DNA from: Cytophagaceae bacterium UBA6715
GTDB lineage: Bacteria > Bacteroidota > Bacteroidia > Cytophagales > Spirosomataceae
NCBI GenBank assembly: GCA_002454335.1
Contig: DKIP01000095.1
Coordinates: forward strand, 1-10,780
DNA length: 10,780 nt
Direction of reading: 5' to 3'
The number at the start of each line of letters is the position of its first letter. Positions within the stretch are counted from its first letter, which is position 1. The notes below the pieces were generated by a model that saw only the letters and a program-made list of their open reading frames with translations, did not search any database and was not told the DNA's origin. The position numbers were made by a program, and so were the translations under genes. Below, in pieces: positions 6,954 to 10,780 of this stretch.

Positions 6954-6995
6954 CACTTAACTCTTCACTCTTAGTTCTAAACTCTTAACTTAAAC
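6954..6995 (-). repeat. Degenerate 7-bp repeat array, inverted relative to the left array
   Basis: On the plus strand this reads as heptamers CACTTAA, CTCTTCA, CTCTTAG, TTCTAAA, CTCTTAA, CTTAAAC, the reverse complement of the AAGAGTG/AAGAGTT type. Positions 6956-6973 are a perfect 18-bp inverted match to 6575-6592. The two arrays thus bracket the REP-like units as ~400-bp-spaced inverted repeats. Confidence 0.8.
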
Positions 6996-7037
6996 TAAAT
7001 AAACTTGTCCGAATTTCGAAAAGTAGGACACACATAC

Positions 7038-7078
7038 CTTGATTCAAGATTTTACTTGATTATACTATGTTAATTTTG
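7038..7078 (+). promoter_or_regulatory. Predicted promoter of the barrel-fibre gene pair, with adjacent palindrome
   Basis: TAATTTTG at 7071-7078 matches the Bacteroidota -7 consensus TAnnTTTG exactly and would give a leader of about 33 nt before the ATG at 7118. The -33 partner is poor (only T-rich sequence near 7050-7053). CTTGA-T-TCAAG (7038-7048) is a perfect palindrome just upstream and could bind an activator that makes up for the weak -33. The stretch 6996-7037 shows nothing else I can name. Confidence 0.45.
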
Positions 7079-7117
7079 AAATGTGGAAAAATCCCATAGA
7101 ATTAAGATTAACTAATT

Positions 7118-7822
7118 ATGATCAAAAAGATATCCCTGGTTGCGTTTTTGGTACTTATTGGGCAACAAATTCAAGCGCAACATTGGAAATGGACTGTTGG
7201 GTTAAATAGCACCAATTATCAATACAAAAGTTCGACGGGTGATGCCATCGACTACCTCAAACCACTTGGGGGATTACACGCATCGTTTCGATACAACAAA
7301 GAACTCGTTGATACGACAGACTTAATATCCAAGTTTTCAAAAACAGCCATATTTTTTGGCAATCACCAAAAGCTTGCAAAAATCGCGAGTATGTTTCGTT
7401 ATGAATTAGGTGTAAACATTAACCAATTCAATGCAACAGGTGATATCCAAAATATCATCTTGAATTATCAAACAAATTTTGTGGGCTTACATGCTGCATT
7501 TGGCCCTGAAGTAAAACTCTATAAAGGTTTTTCAATTGCCATTCAAGGCAACCTTGGGGCACAAAAATTATTTTCAGGAGTTCAAACTCAAATCAGCAAT
7601 AGTAGAAACATCAATTATAATTTAGCCGACAATGAGAATTTCAGCCCGATTCATGTAATGCTAGGCTACAACGTCGAGATACATAAATTATTGACCGACA
7701 AAACATCCGTCTTTATTTCCTACCAAAAAAGTAGTACCATGCACGGATGGACCGAAGGAAAACCCAGTTTAAATTTTGCACCAACAAGCTTAAGTATTGG
7801 TCTTAAAATCTCAAAATTCTAA
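7118..7822 (+). CDS. Secreted outer-membrane beta-barrel protein, function unknown
   Basis: A 234-residue protein that I cannot assign to a named family. Residues 1-20 are a clear signal peptide (KK, hydrophobic core, cleavage after IQA). No lipobox cysteine is present. The mature part alternates polar and hydrophobic residues in short strand-like stretches (WKWTVGLNSTNYQYK, GGLHASFRYN, FVGLHAAFGPEVKLYKGFSIAIQGNLGAQ, HVMLGYNVEIH, TSVFISYQKSS, TSLSIGLKISKF). It ends in Phe, as outer-membrane barrels usually do. Size and pattern fit an 8-to-10-stranded barrel of the Bacteroidota 'outer membrane beta-barrel' type. Residues about 68-88 (LISKFSKTAIFFGNHQKLAKI) look less barrel-like and may be a plug or loop. 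It is the first gene of a pair: the fibre-like gene follows after 51 bp on the same strand with no terminator between. A role in anchoring or presenting that fibre is a guess from position. Confidence 0.75.
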   Translation: MIKKISLVAFLVLIGQQIQAQHWKWTVGLNSTNYQYKSSTGDAIDYLKPLGGLHASFRYNKELVDTTDLISKFSKTAIFFGNHQKLAKIASMFRYELGVNINQFNATGDIQNIILNYQTNFVGLHAAFGPEVKLYKGFSIAIQGNLGAQKLFSGVQTQISNSRNINYNLADNENFSPIHVMLGYNVEIHKLLTDKTSVFISYQKSSTMHGWTEGKPSLNFAPTSLSIGLKISKF

Positions 7823-7873
7823 GGTTTAACCACAATTAGTTCTTTAAATACCACCCAAAAAGGGTTTAATACG

Positions 7874-10780
7874 ATGAAAAAATTAATCTTATTAATTACA
7901 CTCACCATCAGCCTATTCAACGCATTTGCTCAAAAGAAAGGCCTAAATTATCAAGCTGTTATTCTTGACCCCAAGACAATTGAAGTACCCGGAGTCAATG
8001 TGACTGGACAGCCTCTTTCCAATGGAAAAGTATGGGTACGTTTTACCCTAAAAACTTCAGCGGGTGTGGATTATGAAGAAATCCAACAAACAACTACAGA
8101 TGAATTTGGACTAATCTCATTAACTGTTGGAACAGGTACTTCAACAGCTTCTAGCAGCAACAACGCTACCGGCATTAGTAAATACAGCACATTTGATTCA
8201 ATTGTTTGGGATTCAGAAATGAAACTTTTGGTAGTTGCCGTAAATTTTGATGGTGGAACGAAATTCACAACGGTCAGCAATCAGCCCTTAAATTTTACTC
8301 CCTACGCCCTATATGCGGAATCCGTAGATTACAAAAATGTTCGAGATACACCTAAAAATTTGAGTCAATTTAACAATGATTCGGGCTATTTAGTGCCCAA
8401 GGATTTAGACCCCTTAAAAACAAATATTGCTTCGAATACCCAAGCAATAGCGGACAATCAAGCGACCAATGAAGGAAAATTCCTTGTCGTAAATCAAACC
8501 ATTGAGGCATTAGACAAAAAAGTTAAATCCGACATTACAAATATCAATAATACATTAACCGATCATGATAATCGCATAAATACTACAGCAAATAACTTAA
8601 CCAATACGGCCAATAACTTAAATTCACAAATTGGATCAGTTCGTAATTTGACTGAAGCAAACACAAATACATTAAACAACCTGAACCAAACTTATGAACC
8701 AGCAGCCAATAAATCGGCAGCAACTGATCTAGGTGGAGGTAATCCATCGGATGCTTTGTTTCCAACGCAGCGTGCTGCCAAAACCTATGTGGACAATGCA
8801 GTAAGTATTGCGGTTGCTTCAGGAGCGCCCGATGCAACGACATTAGCATCCGGAAAAGTACAGTTGACAGGTGATTTAGGCGGAACGGCTACAAACCCAA
8901 CCGTACCAGGTTTGGCAACTAAAGAAAGTCTTTCAAACAAGTCCACCAACGTAACAGCAGATGCTAGTTCGGATACCAAATACCCATCGGTTCGTGCCAT
9001 AAAAGCCTATGTAGATCAAGCGACGCAAGGGATTGCCTTGCAAGCTGCGGTAGATGCGAAGGCTGATAAAAACTCCCCTATTTTCACCGGTACGCCATCA
9101 TTACCATCAGGAACAACGGGGGTAACACAAAGCCCGGCGAATAACTCGACGGCTTTAGCCACGACCGCTTTCGTGCAGGGAGCCATAGCATCGGCAACGA
9201 TTGTTGACGCAGATGCCACAACAAAAGGTAAGATTCAATTAGCAGGTGATTTAGGCGGAACAGCGGCCTCACCTACGGTTCCAGCTTTGGCCAATAAAGA
9301 AAACGTTAGCAATAAATCCACAGCGACGGCCTTAGGAACCAGTGACCAATTATACCCAACACAGAATGCGGTAAAAACCTATGTGGATAATCAGGTTGCT
9401 TCCGCAACTATTGCAGATGCAACTTCCCTTGTCAAAGGTAAAATACAATTGGCCGGCGACCTAACAGGAACCGCTTCAGCACCTACCATTGCTGCAAGTG
9501 CAGTGACAAGTGCAAAAATAGCTGATGGGACTATCGCAACCGCAGACATCGCTGATAATGCCATAACAACGGCTAAGATTACGGATGCCAATGTAACAGA
9601 TGCAAAAATCGCAACCGTTTCTGGTTCAAAAGTAACAGGAAATATTTCTGGAAATGCGGCTAATGTAACTGGCACAGTTGCCATACTTAACGGTGGTACA
9701 GGTGCGACAACTGCAGCAGGTGCATTGACAAATTTAGGAGCTCAATCAGCTGCGAATTTAAGTACCGACCTATCAACAGATGCAGCGTCATTAACAAAAT
9801 ATCCTGCCGTTAAATCCATTAAAGACTATGTGGACAATTCAGTGGCAGCTGCGACAATCGCAGATGCCACAACAACATTAAAGGGGAAAATTCAATTAGG
9901 TGGTGATTTAGCTGGAACAGGAACAACGGCTGCAGCGCCAGTGATTTCAGATAATGCAATTACCACGGTAAAAATTAATGCTGCAGCCATTACAACTGCT
10001 AAAATTGCTGATGCTAACGTGACGACAGCCAAATTAGTGGACGACGCGGTTACAACAATAAAAATTACCGACGCCAATGTAACATCAGCTAAAATTGCTC
10101 CCAATGCGATTATCACATCAAAAGTGGCTGATGGAGCAATTACCAATGCTAAAATTGCTGATGCAACTATCTTAAATGCCAAATTGGGGGAAGCAGTTAG
10201 TATCGCCAATGGTGGTACCGGTGCAACGACAGCCGCAGCGGCATTAACGGCCCTAGGCGCGCAATCGACTGCTAACCTAAGTACCAACTTGACGACGGAT
10301 GCTGCTTCATTAACTAAATACCCAGCGGTTAAAACGGTTAAGGATTATATTGATGCAAGCGTCGTGGCGGCAACACCCGATGCAACAACTACCGTGAAAG
10401 GAAAGATTCAGTTAGGAGGAGACCTAGCAGGTACAGGTACCACAGCTGCCGCTCCTGTTATTTCAGATAATGCTATCACAACAGTTAAAATTACTGATGC
10501 GAATGTGACGACGGCTAAATTAGCGGATAATGCCGTGACAACCGTGAAGATAACCGATGCCAATGTAACAACTGCGAAATTGGCGGATAATGCAGTAACT
10601 ACTGCTAAAATCACCGATGCGAATGTGACCACGGCGAAATTAGCGAGCAGTGCCGTTACTACAGCGAAGATCGCAGATGCAAATGTAACAACTGCCAAAC
10701 TTGCTGACACAACGGTAACTACGGCTAAGATTGCCAACTCGGCCATCACAAATGCAAAAATTGGTGAGACCATTACCATC
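7874..10780 (+). CDS. Large secreted fibre-like repeat protein with phage tail-fibre modules (C-terminus outside window)
   Basis: An uninterrupted frame from ATG at 7874 to the window end: 969 residues, no stop. Residues 1-19 are a signal peptide (cleavage after NAFA). Residues 20-150 are a Bacteroidota surface-protein N-domain (GLNYQAVILD, TTDEFGLISLTVGTG, PLNFTPYALYAESV). SQFNNDSGYL at 164-173 is a tail-fibre-type motif. Residues about 176-275 are Asn/Thr-rich with coiled-coil character. From 290 on, modules recur. YPxxKxxKxYVD occurs five times (from 295, 369, 493, 642 and 815). KGKIQLxGDLxGT occurs from 326 (variant), 451, 521, 670 and 842. SPIFTGTP..ALATTAFVQGAI at 401-438 and NGGTGATTAAxALTxLGAQS (606-625 and 779-798) are hallmarks of phage tail fibres. 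Decapeptide arrays fill 539-578, 691-770 and 863-962. A trimeric surface fibre or adhesin is likely. A C-terminal chaperone (S74-like) or T9SS domain may follow outside. It shares an operon with the barrel gene. Confidence 0.85.
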   Translation, partial: MKKLILLITLTISLFNAFAQKKGLNYQAVILDPKTIEVPGVNVTGQPLSNGKVWVRFTLKTSAGVDYEEIQQTTTDEFGLISLTVGTGTSTASSSNNATGISKYSTFDSIVWDSEMKLLVVAVNFDGGTKFTTVSNQPLNFTPYALYAESVDYKNVRDTPKNLSQFNNDSGYLVPKDLDPLKTNIASNTQAIADNQATNEGKFLVVNQTIEALDKKVKSDITNINNTLTDHDNRINTTANNLTNTANNLNSQIGSVRNLTEANTNTLNNLNQTYEPAANKSAATDLGGGNPSDALFPTQRAAKTYVDNAVSIAVASGAPDATTLASGKVQLTGDLGGTATNPTVPGLATKESLSNKSTNVTADASSDTKYPSVRAIKAYVDQATQGIALQAAVDAKADKNSPIFTGTPSLPSGTTGVTQSPANNSTALATTAFVQGAIASATIVDADATTKGKIQLAGDLGGTAASPTVPALANKENVSNKSTATALGTSDQLYPTQNAVKTYVDNQVASATIADATSLVKGKIQLAGDLTGTASAPTIAASAVTSAKIADGTIATADIADNAITTAKITDANVTDAKIATVSGSKVTGNISGNAANVTGTVAILNGGTGATTAAGALTNLGAQSAANLSTDLSTDAASLTKYPAVKSIKDYVDNSVAAATIADATTTLKGKIQLGGDLAGTGTTAAAPVISDNAITTVKINAAAITTAKIADANVTTAKLVDDAVTTIKITDANVTSAKIAPNAIITSKVADGAITNAKIADATILNAKLGEAVSIANGGTGATTAAAALTALGAQSTANLSTNLTTDAASLTKYPAVKTVKDYIDASVVAATPDATTTVKGKIQLGGDLAGTGTTAAAPVISDNAITTVKITDANVTTAKLADNAVTTVKITDANVTTAKLADNAVTTAKITDANVTTAKLASSAVTTAKIADANVTTAKLADTTVTTAKIANSAITNAKIGETITI
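9488..9607 (+). repeat. Decapeptide repeat array 1 (4 units) inside the fibre-like gene
   Basis: Codes for residues 539-578: IAASAVTSAK, IADGTIATAD, IADNAITTAK and ITDANVTDAK. The general form is [IL]-x-D-x-[AN]-[IV]-T-T-[AV]-K, a 30-bp period at DNA level. This is the shortest and most degenerate array. Confidence 0.85.
9944..10183 (+). repeat. Decapeptide repeat array 2 (8 units) inside the fibre-like gene
   Basis: Codes for residues 691-770, from ISDNAITTVK to IADATILNAK, all in the same 10-residue register, followed by the NGGTGATTAA module. Hydrophobic residues fall at fixed positions (1, 6, 9), as expected for a stacked beta or triple-helix shaft, though the fold is an inference. Confidence 0.9.
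10460..10759 (+). repeat. Decapeptide repeat array 3 (10 units) inside the fibre-like gene
   Basis: Codes for residues 863-962. Most units alternate two types, ITDANVTTAK and LADNAVTTAK (or close variants), so the real period here is 20 residues (60 bp). The three identical ITDANVTTAK units (873-882, 893-902, 913-922) use different codons at most positions. The array is followed by IGETITI, which suggests the next NGGTGATTAA module begins just beyond the window. Confidence 0.9.

Noticed and set aside
6661..6957. Tandem units considered as a CRISPR array or as a pair of small RNA genes
   Set aside because: The repeats are ~125 bp with internal hairpins and no unique spacers, so they are not CRISPR. 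No promoter or clear terminator arrangement supports an RNA gene, and REP-like repeats explain the structure better.
8071..10779. A series of minus-strand open frames rich in Ala, Val and Ile opposite the fibre-like gene
   Set aside because: They are antisense readings of the Thr/Ala/Lys decapeptide repeats (GCN, ACN and AAA codons read as hydrophobic codons). They have no own promoter or start context and are broken at module borders.
7874..10780. Fibre-like gene considered as evidence of a prophage
   Set aside because: It has an N-terminal secretion signal and a Bacteroidota surface-protein domain. The neighbours are metabolic or membrane genes, and no integrase, capsid, tail or lysis gene or attachment site is visible in the window.

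Overview
The window looks like a chromosomal segment of a Bacteroidota bacterium, most likely from the Cytophagales or a related group. Three things suggest this. Several intergenic regions carry sequences close to the Bacteroidota promoter pattern TTTG-N19/20-TAnnTTTG, and Shine-Dalgarno sites are weak or absent. The leuC-leuD-LeuA-like order and the start of the LeuA-like protein are typical of the phylum. The secreted proteins (small outer-membrane barrel, fibre protein beginning with a 'GLNYQAV' domain) are also of a Bacteroidota type. The species cannot be named from sequence alone.

Region 1 (1-2279, minus strand) is a leucine-biosynthesis operon. It runs leuC, then leuD, then the first 61 codons of a 2-isopropylmalate/citramalate synthase-like gene that leaves the window, with gaps of 18 and 5 bp. 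A plausible promoter with an overlapping inverted repeat lies upstream of leuC. Region 2 (2336-4452, minus strand) is a two-gene unit: an L-rhamnose:H+ symporter (rhaT family) followed 1 bp after its stop by a GntR-type regulator with a LacI-like sensor domain, which appears to start with TTG. Region 3 (4500-6611, plus strand, divergent from rhaT) encodes an exported PQQ-dependent dehydrogenase with a cytochrome c domain inserted inside its beta-propeller.

Region 4 (6575-6995) is a non-coding repeat island. Two complete copies and one partial copy of a ~125-bp unit carry REP-like hairpins. They lie between oppositely oriented arrays of a 7-bp repeat, and the left array has been absorbed into the end of the dehydrogenase gene. 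Region 5 (7071-10780, plus strand) has a small secreted beta-barrel protein followed by a large secreted fibre-like protein that runs off the window after 969 residues. The fibre protein is built from modules otherwise typical of phage tail fibres, plus arrays of a decapeptide repeat.

The most unusual signal is in this last gene. Blocks whose protein sequence is identical are encoded with heavily changed synonymous codons (22 of 32 codons differ in one 32-residue block). The decapeptide arrays also grow from 4 to 8 to at least 10 units along the protein. I see no defence system, CRISPR array, tRNA, rRNA or transposase gene in the window.
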